A stretch of DNA of 64,000 nt from Chlamydomonas reinhardtii (GCF_000002595.2 NC_057006.1:2932580-2996579), one strand, 5' to 3'; shown: positions 32,881 to 45,221, numbered from the stretch's first letter. Notes: generated by a model not told the origin, from the sequence alone. Translations and numbers: made by a program.

Positions 32881-33001
32881 GTGCGAGGGTTGGGTGGCGG
32901 ACGGTGCAGCTGGACTGCATTGCTGCGTGCGAGGGCTGGGTGGCGGACGGTGCAGCTGGACTGCATTGCTGCATGCGGGGTGTGGGTTCCGGACGGTGCA
33001 G
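32881..33001. repeat. 46-nt tandem repeat, 2.6 copies
   Basis: Copies at 32881-32926 and 32927-32972 differ at one base; a third, diverged and partial copy ends near 33001. It lies in the presumed 3' UTR of the XYPPX gene. Confidence 0.85.
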
Positions 33002-33402
33002 GCGGACGATCGACTGGATGGGCATGTGTGCGCGTTTTGCACACCTTGCATTGGGCGGCAGGCGTCACGGCGCGACGCGCGGAAACTGCGGGTTACGGAG
33101 TGGGAGTGGGAGGGTCGTGTGATGTGAGTCTCGACACATAATTTGCCGCTGCAATGCGGGCGAAAAGAATCATGTACGGCGGCACTCCAGCTTGCGCCTG
33201 CCACTTCCTGTCTTGTTGATCTCGTCTTACGGATTGTGCAAGTGTGACTGCGTGTATATTGGATCAGTATGTGCATGGCTGTGCTGCCTGGCGCTGTGTT
33301 TTGGAAATATGCATGTGTGCTGGGAGCCTGGGACAGATACGTACATAGCGAGCATAGGACAACGAGAGCTGGTGCCCCACGCTGGTGCCCGGATGAGACC
33401 CA

Positions 33403-33407
33403 TTACA
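33403..33407 (-). terminator. TGTAA poly(A) signal of the PAN-like gene
   Basis: Minus-strand TGTAA about 360 nt past the stop at 33768. Confidence 0.5.
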
Positions 33408-33486
33408 CGGCGGCGTCTGCCAGCCAGTGGGCGTAACGTATATGTACATGATGTATGGTCTCTGACTGGGCCCGATTGGCATCGCC

Positions 33487-33491
33487 TGTAA
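33487..33491 (+). terminator. Possible TGTAA poly(A) signal of the XYPPX gene
   Basis: Plus-strand TGTAA 890 nt past the stop; the first one I find. It lies beyond the minus-strand signal at 33403, so the two transcripts may overlap. 32598-33767 otherwise holds only the tandem repeat and no gene. Confidence 0.35.
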
Positions 33492-33767
33492 TGTGGTTTG
33501 CGATTAATCCTGTGCCTGCCGGCCAAAGCGCGCGGTCGCTTCTCCATTCTGTAGCACTCATTGGCCCTGCCACGAGCCATGCGCTTGCTCGAAGTACGAC
33601 TGTACGAGCACGGCATGCATAACCACAAATTCTACTCCCGTGCGCGCGCACTGGTGCTGCCTGTTAGCACACGACACGCTCAGCTCAGCCACGTTCGTCG
33701 CACCTCAGTCCCGGCCCAATCCACGGCCTCCGACCAAATCCCGGTTCCATGCCCGGCCTCCTAGGGC

Positions 33768-34555
33768 TCAGTCCCGGATCCAGGCCTGGCGCACGCCACT
33801 GATCCACCCTGTGCTGTTGCCGTAGCCGCCGTTCTTGGGCGCCGGGCTGCCCGGGTCGCCCTGCTTGAGCCAGCACTGCCGGAAGCGGAACAGCTGGCCG
33901 CCGTTGCAGCCGCGCGGGTCGCCGCACCAGGCCCACGTGTTGCATTGCTGCGAAGTACCGAGCAAAGAAGCAGTGGGGGCAAGTAAAGGGCACCAACCGG
34001 ACTTGGCGCGCATGTGGATGCGGGTCTGAGGCCGCTAAGCTACGCACTTCAGCGGCGATGCCCCCTAGCACGGCAGCTCCTCCTCTTCCTCAGCCTCCTC
34101 CGGCAGCGCCCCACCGCCCGAGTCCGCGCGCGCCCACCTTGGTGTTGGCGCACTGGCTGCAGCAGTCGTCGGGCGAGTCCACGTAGGTCCAGTCGCCGTT
34201 GTTGAGCACCTGGCAGCGGGACGGGGCGGGAGGGTGGGAGAGTGGGGCAGCAGCCAAACAGACAGTGTGGTGATGGGGGTGGTTGCGACGACAGTTGGGC
34301 GTGGCATGGGTGCGCCCGTTCATTGGGTCCTCATGTACCCATGGGATCCTGCTCACAAAACTTTCCTCAGCTCCACAGGCGCACGCACGAGCACACAAGA
34401 CTCCCGTGCTTGCGTGTTCCATCCCCTGGCATCACTCTTTTTGGCTCTCTGGCACCTACTGTACTTCTCAGGCCTCCCATCAGTATTATCGCTTGCTGCT
34501 GTCGCCTGTGCCTGTGCTCCGCTAGGTTTGGTTCAGTTCGGGCTGGTATCTGCAA

Positions 34556-34586
<31 letters not shown>

Positions 34587-36489
34587 ACCTTTCCGTCCAG
34601 GTCCGTGTCCAGGTATGACAGGCACTGGTGCGACTCCGAGCAGCCGTCGTAGGCGACGCCGTTGACCCAGAAGCTGGGGTTGCGGCAGTCGGAGGTGACG
34701 ATGCAGGAGAACTGGGCGTTGTTGTAGTTGTTCTGGATCATGCCGCACGTGCCCTGTTGTTGTGCGGTACGGCCCGTTCGACCAAGGCACATCAGGGCGC
34801 ATCACTGCCGTGTGTGTTTGTCGTATCATGCTGCAGAATGGCGGGCGGCGGTGACGCCACCCGTCGCGCTGCTTTCGTGACCCCTCTCGCACCCTTGACG
34901 CACGCACACAGGCACACAGCAGCTCAGCGATAGTCCCATGACAACAAGCAGCGGTAGACGGGCACGTCGCACGCGTTCGAATCCCACGCACCTTGAACCT
35001 GTACCCGTCCGCCGAGTAGTCGGCGCGGCAGGTGCATTTGTTCCAAGTGGAGTCGGCCGGGGCGCGGTCGGTGGCGTTGGGCTCTGTAGTGCCGCTCATC
35101 CAGCCCACCACCTGTGGCGCCATGGCGGGCGGGCACGGGAGGGGCCAGGCGCACGGGGCGTTGAAGCACCAGACGCTGGGACGCAGGTCATGACAAGGGG
35201 AGGGGTGCGCACGCGGCGGGTTGGATGGGATGGTGGGTTCCAGCGTCCCGGGCAGCAGCGGCAGCGGCGGTGAGCAGTACCCCAGCAGTAGCAGTAGTAG
35301 TGACAGGGGCAGCAGTGGTGGCAGATGTGGTGGCAGCGGTGGCCTCTGCTTGAGGGACTGGTTGTGCCCGCTACACGGATGAGATCTGCAGGCACGCGCA
35401 CCTGGTCCCGGGAGTTCTTGCGTCGGGGCCATGTGGTGGAGGGGTTGGAGGGCTTACGGTCCGTCTTGAGCCAGCACTGCCGGTAACTGCGAGGTACAGC
35501 GATGGACATGCGTGCGCGCACATGCTGGCATGTGGCTTGCGTGCAGCACGCATCCGTGGAACGCAAGGCCCGAGCACCCCCGCATCAGTACCACAAACGC
35601 CGCCCAGCAACTCTGCTCCCCCCGGCCCCCCGCCAGCCCTCACCGGCGCATGTCGCGCTGGTACTCGTATGTGCCGCCGCTGAGGCAGCCGGAGGGCGAG
35701 GGGCAGTAGATCCACAGGTTGCAGCCCGCCGAGCTCGCGTTGAGGCAGGCGGCGCGGCCTGTAGCAGGGTTGGCGGCAGCAGCAGTCCGGCGGCAGCAGC
35801 CGTCGCGCTCATGGCGGCAGCAGGCCCGGACAGCACGCGCAAACCCCTGACCGAGCTCGTCGCAGACCCAACGCCGCCTCCGCCCCCAACCCAAGCCTAA
35901 CACAGTCCCCGCCCACAACCCAAGCCCAACCCAGTCCCCGCCCCCAACCCAAGCCCAACCCAGGCCGACCCACATTCGGCGGCGGTCTGTGTGTACAGCA
36001 TCGCCTCGTCCGCGTCCACCACCACGCCGCCTTCCACGTCGCGGTTGGTCACAGCCATCATCAGCCCGCCACCGCCGCTGCCAGCAGCAGCAGGGACGGA
36101 AGCAGCGGCGGGCGCAGCAGCAACCGCAACAGCAGCAACTGCTCGGGGGGTGGGGGCGCAAGAAAAAAGGCAGCAGACCGGGCTTGAGGTGTGGCCGCGC
36201 AGTCATACGCTATGGCCACAGAGACTCAGATATGCGTTGGAGCTCAGGAAAGCGCGCAGAGCTCGGCAAGAAAGGTTGGCGCCGACTTCTCCCGCCCTCC
36301 AGCGGTTGTGCCGGAAGAGGGGGTGTCGGAGTGGCAAAGCTCGGCCATTTGCAGCCCGCACAACTCACCTGCCAGGACGCTGGCTGCCAGCAGCAGCGAC
36401 AACGGCTGCCGAGGCGCCTGCCGGCGCCGCGGCTGTTGCTGCAGCCGCGTTGACGCTGCAGCAGCTCGCGGAGGCATTGGAGTTCTCAT
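33768..36489 (-). CDS. Secreted Cys-rich protein with two PAN/Apple-like modules
   Basis: Eight exons: 36489-36369, 36138-35974, 35758-35644, 35486-35402, 35111-34992, 34753-34589, 34209-34138, 33947-33768; all phases agree, 340 residues. Exon 1 ends in a basic stretch followed by LSLLLAASVLAG, a signal peptide or signal anchor. Each module has the same Cys pattern: a double-Cys start, C-N-x-W-x-x-C, a second Cys loop, RQCWLK (or similar) and GWMSG/GWISG. Module 1 spans about 90-200, module 2 about 270-340 with CNTWAWCGDPRGCNGG. Between them is a further Cys-rich part (SCIVTSDCRN). PAN-like modules of this type are common in secreted volvocine proteins and bind protein or carbohydrate; the ligand is unknown. 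A start 51 nt upstream (36540) is also in frame. Confidence 0.68.
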
Positions 36490-36756
36490 GCTGGTGCTTC
36501 GCGCGCAAGTGAGTTCGATAGAGGTTTTCTGGGAGTGCACAGCGGCGTGAAGCCAAGGCGCAGGGTGGATACCTGGATTTACAGTCGCCGCATTCCGGCG
36601 CCACCCATTCCAGGCCGTCTTGATGCACCAACGTTATTCATTCTGTCTTCATTCGGCGCGTCTTTCTGCTCATGCTTTCAGGATTTCAGTTCAAGTAAGG
36701 AGCCTCTAGGACAGGACTGACCCAAAGTCGGCCTGCGGCCGCTGTCTCACACCCCA

Positions 36757-36757
<1 letters not shown>

Positions 36758-36801
<44 letters not shown>
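36758..36801. repeat. (CA)n microsatellite, intergenic
   Basis: Pure CA run of about 22 units outside any gene I can support. Confidence 0.95.
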
Positions 36802-36803
<2 letters not shown>

Positions 36804-37711
36804 GCGGACCGCCTCTTAGGCGAAAGCCGTCATGCGACACAAACATGCACACACCAAGCAAGGAATGCTACTTCTCTACCGCCTGTGCCCTTTCTCGGCC
36901 TCAAGGCACCCGCGCAGGAGCCGCTCCTCCTTACGGGGGACAGCAATTTGGGAAAACCGAAGGGAGCCCTTCCAAAAAACAAGGGGATAACGTGGGCACT
37001 CAAAAGGCCCCGCGAAAATGGCAACAGCCCCCTCGGAACTTGGCGTGATCAATTGTGCCGCTTTACCGCATGCCTCCTTCAAAAACAGCAAATGGTGCCA
37101 CGAGATGGCACACCAAGCCGCAAATTGCATCTCCTGTCGAGGTGTATCCATTTCCTGAGCGCAAACGTCCCATGCATGTAGCTAATGCGCCGAGCCCGGC
37201 GCGGGAAATAATTGAAAGGGCATCTCGTGCCTCCTGCATCCACGACCAAAAACACACTCACACACACATGAGTACGGGCTGACAAGCCACTGACAACGGA
37301 TTGCGTTCTCGTCTGCCAATCTACAAGCCATGACCCACGCGATGCGAACACTGCATAACAAAGCGTTGTTCGCACAGAGAGCGAAGCGCGCCTGCACCTC
37401 TGGGCCATGCGTCACGTCTCCGTCAGCCAAGATTTCCTCAATAGGCCCTAGCCGCCAGCAGCAATCCGCCGCTTTCGGCTATGTACCAAGCCAGAGAGGA
37501 TGTGCCCTCAATATTTTGTTCTCGTTGCCTAACCCACTACTCCCGTTCCCGTTGTACCTCCTGCTTCCCGCATTTCGCTCATCAATCGCTCCTTTCTACT
37601 TTGTACGACACACCACACACCACAACACAATCGAGCCACGCACACGTACGACGCACGCACACGCACAAAAGCCAAAAAGCAACAACGTGCGCCTCCATCT
37701 CCCGCCGCCTC

Positions 37712-37830
37712 CTCCCCGCTCCTCCCCGCTCCTCCCCGCTCCTCCCCGCTCCTCCCCGCCCCTCCTCCTCCTCCTCCTCCTCCTCCTCCTCCTCCTCCTC
37801 CTCCTCCTCCTCCTCCTCCTCCTCCTCCTC
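37712..37830. repeat. CTCCTCCCCG repeats followed by (CTC)n
   Basis: Five copies of a 10-nt unit (about 37712-37759), then about 22 CTC triplets. On the sense strand of the EXECUTER-like gene this is (GGA/GAG)n beginning about 35 nt past the stop codon. Confidence 0.95.
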
Positions 37831-37864
37831 ACCACCACCCCTCCTCCTCCTCGTCCGCACCCGC

Positions 37865-40800
37865 CTACTTCTCGCACTCCTTCAGGTCCAGCTTGTTGAG
37901 CAGGATGAGGAAGCGCTTCTCGCCCGGCACGCTCCACACGAACCCCAGCTGCGCGCCGCCCGTCACCGGCGACGCCCCCACCGCGAACACCAGCAACTCG
38001 CCGTCCACCCAGCGCGGGCTCTTGTAGCCCGCCATCGCCACGCGGCCCTCGCCCTTGTAGCGCGCCACGATGCCCAGCTCGTCTGGGTACACGTCCCGCG
38101 AGTCCAGCTTGTGGCGGCGGCCCACCTTGGCTCGGAAGGACACCTCGCCGGCGGGGACGTTCGGGTCGCCCGTGACCTTGACCGCGCTCACCACCTCCTC
38201 GCCGTCCTGCAGCCCGCGGCTGAGCTGGATGAGCTCCGGGCCGTGCGGCCCGAAGGCGCCCAGGTAGAGGCCGCAGAAGGGGTCGGAGCGCGGCAGGTCG
38301 GTGGGGATGCGGCCGTAGCTGATGCGCGTCGCGCCCAGCTGCGCCCCGGATGTCGAGGAGGAGGAGGCGTCCTTGCCGGAGGCGGCGCGGGACGCGGAGG
38401 CGGCCTTGGCGGCCGCCGCCGCAGCCTTGGCGGCCTGCGCCGGCGAGGGCACCGTGGCGGTGGCGGCGGAGGTGCCATCGGCGGCCAGCTCGCCCGCCAC
38501 CAGCCGCTGCGCCAGCTGCCGCAGCGCGGTGGCCAGGTTCTCGGGCGGCACCGGCCGGCCGGCGCGCGCCGCCTGCAGCTGCGCCACGCGCTCCGCCAGC
38601 CGGTCGAACGTGTCCTTGCCCTTCTTCCTGCTGCCCTCCGCACCGATAGCAGTGCTGCTGCTGCTGCCAGCCTCCGCGCCCGAGGCGCGACGCGCCGCCG
38701 CCTCCACCTCCGCGGCCGCCGCCTCCGCGGCGGCGCGCTGCTGCTGCCGGATGAGCCGCCCCACGGGGATCTCAATCACAATGCGCTGCTCCTCGGCGTC
38801 CGACACGCTGGTCGCCACCGCGTCCACCCGCCCGTAGCCCGCCGACAGCATATCGAACGATACCTTGAGCTCTGAGCTCTCACCGTCGCCGTCCTCCTCC
38901 TCCTCGTCCTCATCGCTGTCGTTCATGCCCAGCGACGCCGCGGCCTCCAGCATGCTGCGCCGCCGCGCCGTCGCCTCGTCATCCTCCTCGCCCCCCTTGG
39001 GCGCCAGCTCCACCTCCACCTCCACTTCCACCACCGGCACCTCCGTCATGGACGCCGAGGCCGAGGAAGCCGAGGAGGCTGAGGCCGTGCGGCGCTGCGA
39101 CGCGGCCTCCGCCTCGTCGCCCGAGGAGTCGTCGTCGTCAATGGGCACCGCCGCCCAGCGCGGCAGGTCCACGCTGCTGCCGCTCGCCGTCGCCTCCTCC
39201 ACACCCCCAACAACACCGCTGCTCGCACCGCTGCTGCTGCTGGCAGCGCTGCCGCTGGCGCCGCCGGCGCCGCGGCTGCTGTTGCTGGCGCCCTGCTCCA
39301 GCACGGTGAAGGTGAAGCGGTCGCGGCCCTGCATGGCCACCTGCGCCGGCACGCGCGTCAGCTCCGTCAGCACGTCCTCGTCCTCGTCCTCCGTGGCCGC
39401 CGCCGGCGCAGCCGCCGAGCTGGCAGCGGCAGCGGCGGGCTTGCCGGCCTTGCTGCTGCTCATGGCGCCCAGGCCGCTGCCGGCCTTCTTGGGGCCGGAG
39501 GAGCCGAGGCTGTCGCCCTGCGGAGGAACACACATCACGCGGTCACACCCACCGGGTGTGTCAGTCCGTTGCCGTGTGGCGGTTGGACCGTGGGAATAGA
39601 GATGAGCCCTCCAGCCTCTCTGGCCACAGCCACAACCTTGTTCATGCAACCTCATTCTTCAGGTTTCCGCCCGTCCGCTTCCCACCTAACCCGCCCTCAT
39701 GACCGCCGCTAGCGCCCGCCCGTTGCCTCGCCCGCCCCCACGCCCGCCCCTTCCCACAGCACGCCCTCCCCTCCCCCCTCCCCTCTCCTCTGCCCCTCTG
39801 TCCCTCCCCCCAGTCCTCAGTCGTCAGTCCCAACCTCCCCACTCCTCCCCTCCCCCGGCAGCCCTCACCGCCAGTGCCGCCATGGTGGCCCGCATCTCCT
39901 CCTCCTCCCAGCTGCTGAACTCGCTCTTCACCGCCTTGGGCGGCAGCACGCTGATGCGCGCGCTGCCGTCCCGCGCCACGTGGATGCTCAGCCGCACCAC
40001 GCTCGCCGGGTTCAGCGCCGCCGCGCCCGCGCCCACGCCCGTGCCCTTAGCGCCGCCCTCCTTGGCGCCGGCGCCGGCCTTGGGCGCCTTGGGCGCCGGC
40101 GGCCGTAGCGCAACCGCCTGATGCACCAGCAGCGACGGCTGCAGCTGCTGCTGCTCCACGCCCGCCGCTCCGCCCGCTGAACCCACCGCGCCCGCCGCCG
40201 CCGCCGGCTCCTGGCCCTGCTGCTTGACGAACACCTCCATCATGGGAGTGCCGATGGTGCCGCCGCCCAGGCCACCGCCCGCGCCGCCTGCTGACTCGTA
40301 GGCGCCGCGCAGCGAGGCGCCGCCTGCGGCCGCGCCGCCGCGGTCTGCCCGGTCCAGCAGCGCCATCATCTTGTTCTCGCGCCAGCCGTTCATGGCCGCG
40401 ATGTCGCGCGCCATGTAGATGCGGCCCGTCCACCGCCCGAACTCGGGCTTGACGTGCAGCAGGTGGCCCTACGGGCGTGTGCGCGCGAGAGAGGAAGGGT
40501 GCGTGCGTGCGCGTTGCTGGGTGTGTCCGCTGTGCTCAGCCTGGTTGCGGTATTCACACAGGTTCCATAGCTTCCGGCATACCGCCCAGCGGCCCCTTTT
40601 ACACACCCGGAGCCCCGCGCATTCACAACCTGTATTTTCCAGTCGCCCACCCAACGCATCCGCCACTGCTTGGAAGATACACGCCCGCCCGCCTTCCATC
40701 GCTTCCGCCATCCCGCCCAGCCCCGGTACACGCCCGCTCGGCCCTTTTACAAAACACACTCTCACGCCGCCCAGTCCTCCCCATCCGCGCCTCACCTGGA

Positions 40801-42088
40801 AGTCCTCCGGGCCGTCCTTGCCCGCCCACCAGCCCGCCAGCCCCACCAGGCCGCGGTCGCGCAGCTCAGCCGCCTCCGTGTACTGCTCGCCCGCCAGAGC
40901 CGACTGCGCGTTCGCAGGAAGGGCAAGGAGCAGGAGGGTTAAGGTGTAGGTAGCGGGCGTCGCATCAAGAGCACCAGCACACCATCCTGACCAGCGGCAT
41001 GCGACCCTGGGCAAAAGCCGGGGAGCAGCCGAAGCCAAATAGTCCCTGGCCCCAGGTGAACCCGGTCTTGCCCCCGACCTCGCCTGACTAGTTCCGTGGC
41101 CCTGGCCTCCACACAACGCGGCGGCCCCCGCCCCCCGCCTCGCCTCCCACACTTAACCAGCCCGGCTCCCCGTCTCACCTGCAGCTGCCGCTGCACCGCC
41201 GCCACGGTGTCGGCCGCCGCCACCTCGCCAAGCCGCTTCTTGAAGCGCGCGGCGTCGGCATAGCGCTCCGTGCGCACCGCCGAGTTCAGTTCGACCTGCG
41301 CGGGCGGTTGCGGTGGTCGGTGTATGTGCGTGTGCGTACTGGGTGTCGCTCATGTACGGACGCCATTGCGCTGCTTGCCGCCTCGGCCGTGCTCAGCCCA
41401 GATGCCAGACGCCAGAACGCTTGGGCTCGAGGATCTGGCGGTAGGCCCCACCAGCCACACCACGCTGCGCCAGCTTCGCCCCAGCCCCGGCGCCCTCCCC
41501 CACCTCCTGCTCCTCCCAAGAGCGCCACGCTAACCTGGTAGTGCGCCGCGTCCTCAGCCAGCTCGTCCATTGCGTCAAAGTGCTTAAGCCACTCCTCCCA
41601 GCTGGAGCCCTGCGTCAGCAGCTCGCTGCCGTCAACGCGCTCGCGCTCGCCCTTCACGCCGGGCGCGCCGGAGCGGCCCTGGGGGTTCTCGCTTATCTCC
41701 AGCTGCGCCTTGTCGGCAACCAGCTTCGGATTCACGGCCGCGGATGTGCCCTGTGAAATGAGTACATTGTGTTGCAGGCGGTCGTGAGCGCGGGCGTCGC
41801 GCTTTGCGCCACTGGTGGCACGAAGCGCCACGCTACAAGCCATGCAAGCGGGGAAAAATCTGGCGACGCGAGACCCGGCAGATTATTCCTTCCATAGCAA
41901 GAGCTATTGCAACGCACCTGGGAGCCTCCATCTGACAGCGCCGAGCACGCCCAGGACCGGCGACCCACGACGCAAGGAGGAAGGCGGAATGGAGTTGGGC
42001 CCGTAAGACCCCTGAAAGGCACTGCTGGAAGCACATTACTGCTCAAGGCATGCCGGTGCCCAGCCCGCATCGTTGCCGAGCGCTCCAT
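37865..42088 (-). CDS. EXECUTER1-like chloroplast singlet-oxygen signalling protein
   Basis: EXECUTER proteins sit at thylakoid grana margins and start singlet-oxygen retrograde signalling when cleaved. Six exons, all joined in phase 0: 42088-41918, 41750-41535, 41295-41179, 40903-40796, 40468-39869, 39517-37865; 954 residues. Exon 1 is a Arg/Ser/Pro-rich transit peptide starting MERSATMRAGHRH. Exon 2 has WEEWLKHFDAMDEL. Exons 3-4 hold UVR-like pairs (RYADAARFKKRLGEV; QYTEAAELRDRGL). Exon 5 continues with LLHVKPEFGRW. The last exon holds acidic/Ser-rich linkers (SDEDEEEEDGDGESS) and, at about 803-954, the DUF3506/SOS domain: DPFCGLYLGAFGPHGPE, DPNVPAGEVSFRAK, YPDELGIVARYKGEGR, SPRWVDGELL. It is longer than the plant proteins because of the linkers. 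EX1 versus EX2 cannot be settled by eye. Confidence 0.88.
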
Positions 42089-42955
42089 GTTCTGAGTGTC
42101 CTGAGTGAAGCAAGGAGGGCGAAGGCTTTTCCGGGTCAGCTGGCAAGTCGGTCGTGCATATCTGGAGCTAAGCTGCTGCTAGAGGTCGAATAGCGCGCTG
42201 CCACGAGCGATGGGAGCCAGCAAGAGCTGCAGGAGCTCGGATAAACGCTGCACTGCGTTCTTGCTTTAGCCGCAGAGTGCTAGTGCTCCGGTCGCGCCGA
42301 TTTGATATGCAACCTGGTTCTCAACGCTGAAGGCTAGTCAGCACGCGTAATTGCCTGCGGCTGCGTGTGCTGCTCACCTCGATGCAACACTCTGGCGTCG
42401 CGCCGCAGTTATAAACGCGATATGGCTGCTAGCTTGTATGCTGTAGCAGTGGCGTGAGGTCAAGCTGCGGCCGACAGGGCGAAAACGGGGCCCCGCAAAT
42501 CGGCCCAAAGAATCGCTGCCCAGCTTAGGCAGAAACGTTGCACCAAGTGTTGCAGAATCAACAAAAGGACTTGCAGCACATTGCTTGAACTGTCGCGGGG
42601 CTCGACCAGTCACAGAACGCGGGGCTCAGCCCACATGGGGTATTATACGACAAAGTCGTCGACTGGTTAACGCCGAAAGTCGCCGGCCCGCACCATACCC
42701 GACTTCAACATTGACACCCTAGCTCTACATGTGCAACCTAGTAGGGCAGTCTGGCGGCGTGTCCATCGAGCGTCACTCGCGCAACAACATGCAAGCGGTT
42801 CTTGTGCGCACGGAATGTACATACAACCGCAGAGCCTCGGCCGCGGCACTTATACCTAGGCCTGCATTTACTTTATAAAGCACGTGGGCTGCTGATGCGT
42901 CCCAACCTTACGGCGGCTACCAGACACATTTACCCCGCCTCATTCCCCGAATGCC
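42089..42955. other. Intergenic: EXECUTER-like promoter and DJ-1-like 3' flank
   Basis: About 870 nt with no supported gene. No clear TGTAA word was found for the DJ-1-like gene. Confidence 0.4.
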
Positions 42956-45221
42956 TCAAGCCTCCGCTACCGCGCGGCCCACGATGGGCACGCTTCCCTC
43001 GGGCCCCGTGGGGTGCACATTGAGCGCCTCCACCACCAGGTTCGCCACTCGCGCGGCGCTGGCGTGGTTCTGGCCGGTGATAAGAAAGCCATCGCGCAGC
43101 GCGTTCTCCTCGCCGGGCTGAGCCTTGCGCACGCTGGCGCCGGCTTCGCGCAGCTTCTGCTCCAGCTGGAAGGGCATGCAGTCTGCGGCGTGATGGGGGG
43201 GCAGCGGATGGCGAGGAGGTGAGGAAGTGAGGAGGTGAGGAAGTGAGGAGGTGAGGAAGTGAGGAGGCGGGCGGAGGAGAGGGGAGGAGGAAGGGGGGAG
43301 AGCACGCCGGCATCCCGTCACAGCGACCCGGCCCTGAACCCACATCACGGCACCAGCCACACACGCCGCTGCTACAGCACCACAGCTAGCCACAGCTCCA
43401 TGCTACCCACCCACCCACCCACCCGCCCACGCACGCACCCGCGGCGCCGGTCTTGTCCTCCTCCTGCGCCGTGAAGCACGCCACCGTGCGCCCCGCCAGC
43501 AATGGCTTGCCGGCGCCGTCCACCGCACCCAGCAGACCCGCGGGGCCGTGGCACACGGCGGCGATCAGCTTGCCTGGGTCGGGGGAGGCAGTGGGGTGTG
43601 AGGCGTGGGGTGTGAGGCGTGGAGAGGGGAGGGACGAGGGTAGCGGGAAACTGTCGGATGGGTTTGGGGATAGTGGCAGGCGGCGGGCGCAACTGCAGAC
43701 ACTCACAAGAAGCAGCAAAAGGAGGCGCGCACACATACACACACTCACACAGACACACAAACACACACACACTCACACACACACACGCAAACACACACGC
43801 GCGCGCGCATACATAAACACACAAGCACATATCCTAGCTCTCCCTCCCTCCCCTCCCTCGCTCCCTCCCACCGTGCTGCGCCGCGTCCGCCAGCACGCGG
43901 TGCAGCTGGGCGCTGGCCGGCATGTCGGCCATGGCGCCCTGGCCGCCCGCCAGGAATACGCAGTCGTAGGCGGGCGGCCGCGCCACGGTCGCCAGCGGCA
44001 CCGAGGCGCCCAGCTGCTGCATGGCCGACTCTGGGGGTGAGTGAGCGTGTGTGTGTGTGTGTTAGAAAACACATATGTGTGTGTGTGTTGGGTTTGGTTG
44101 GGTCGGGAAGCAGAAGGGAAAGGGGAGAAGGTGTAAGGTGTGTGCGGAGGGGGCGAAAGGTTGGTCGCGGGAATGAGGAGATGGCGGGGGAGCAAAGCGC
44201 GGGAGATTTCGCCATCCTCAGACAGCAAAGAGACACACGATGATGGGGGTGGGTTGAGAAAGACAAAGCTTGGAAGAGGCGCGCAGTGCCTATGACTGTA
44301 TCTGCGGTTAGGAAGAACACGAGATTATCACTACGTTGCGCGCCATCCACTCACTCACTTACCGTCAGCCAGGAATCTTTCCAGCTCGGGGTGCTGCCGC
44401 TTCTCGCCCTCACTCAGTGCGGCCTGGTCGATGGGGATTGCGCCGCCGGAGATGCTGTGGAGGGAGGGAGAAGAGGAAAAGGCGGGGTGGGTGGGTGGGG
44501 TGGGCGGGGGAGGGGAATGCAAGGGTGGGTCGGGAGGAGGATGGGGGGGAGAAAGCAACCCGGAGGGCGAAGCTGAGACGCGGCGGAAGAACGAAGCGGG
44601 GCTTGGAAGTGGGCTGGAGGGGGGCGAGGCGCTGTCTTGCCATAATGGGCGAATGCACGCAGTCACCTCAGTCGCACACACACGACAAGGCACGCAGAAC
44701 ACCAATCCAGGGCTCGGTTTAATCACTCTCCGCATATACACACACGCACGCCCAGACCCGCCCACCCACCTGGCGAAGGTGACGTCGTAGCCGTTGCTCT
44801 TGAAGATGTAGTAGGGCACCGCCACCTCACTCAGCCTGGAGGGAGGGAGGGAGGGAGGAGAGAGAGACGCGCGGGAGGGCGCGTGCGGGGAGAGCGCGTG
44901 GGAGAGCGCGCGGGAGGTAAGAGAGTCCAACCGTGGGAGGGTTGGCCAGAACCCTCAAAGGCCTCACACACCACGGGAATGCCGCGCACCCGCACGCGCC
45001 ACCACCCCCCACCCCCCACCCCCCCCACACACACACATACACACACAGATAGACACAAACAGACACACATAAGACACACAGACACCCAACACCCAACAGC
45101 CCGGTCGCGCCACCCACCAAACGCCGGTGTCGTGGCGGTCGCCCACGTGGTCGCAGGAGGTGCACACCATGAGCACCTGGCCGCGAGCCACCGGGTACTT
45201 CATCAGCTCGTGCTCGTGCAT
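42956..45221 (-). CDS. DJ-1/PfpI superfamily protein, Hsp31-like
   Basis: Six exons: 45221-45118, 44835-44770, 44454-44363, 44030-43872, 43573-43439, 43182-42956; phases agree, 260 residues with little low-complexity sequence. The class I glutamine amidotransferase-like fold is marked by TGVWLSEVAVPYYIFKSNG (acidic Glu at ~38), FLAGGQGAMADMP, and the nucleophile elbow AAVCHGPAGLL with Cys148-His149. Hsp31-type members act as glyoxalase III (methylglyoxal to lactate without glutathione), deglycase or chaperone. The C-terminus LITGQNHASA also matches this branch. No transit peptide is evident, so a cytosolic location is likely. The gene faces away from the next gene with a 694-nt shared upstream region. 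Confidence 0.87.

Larger units (their letters stand above)
36490..37864. other. Intergenic with simple repeats, no supported gene
   Basis: Promoter side of the PAN-like gene and 3' side of the EXECUTER-like gene. The middle (about 36840-37330) is less GC-rich, with many A runs, and shows no familiar motif on either strand. Confidence 0.4.
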
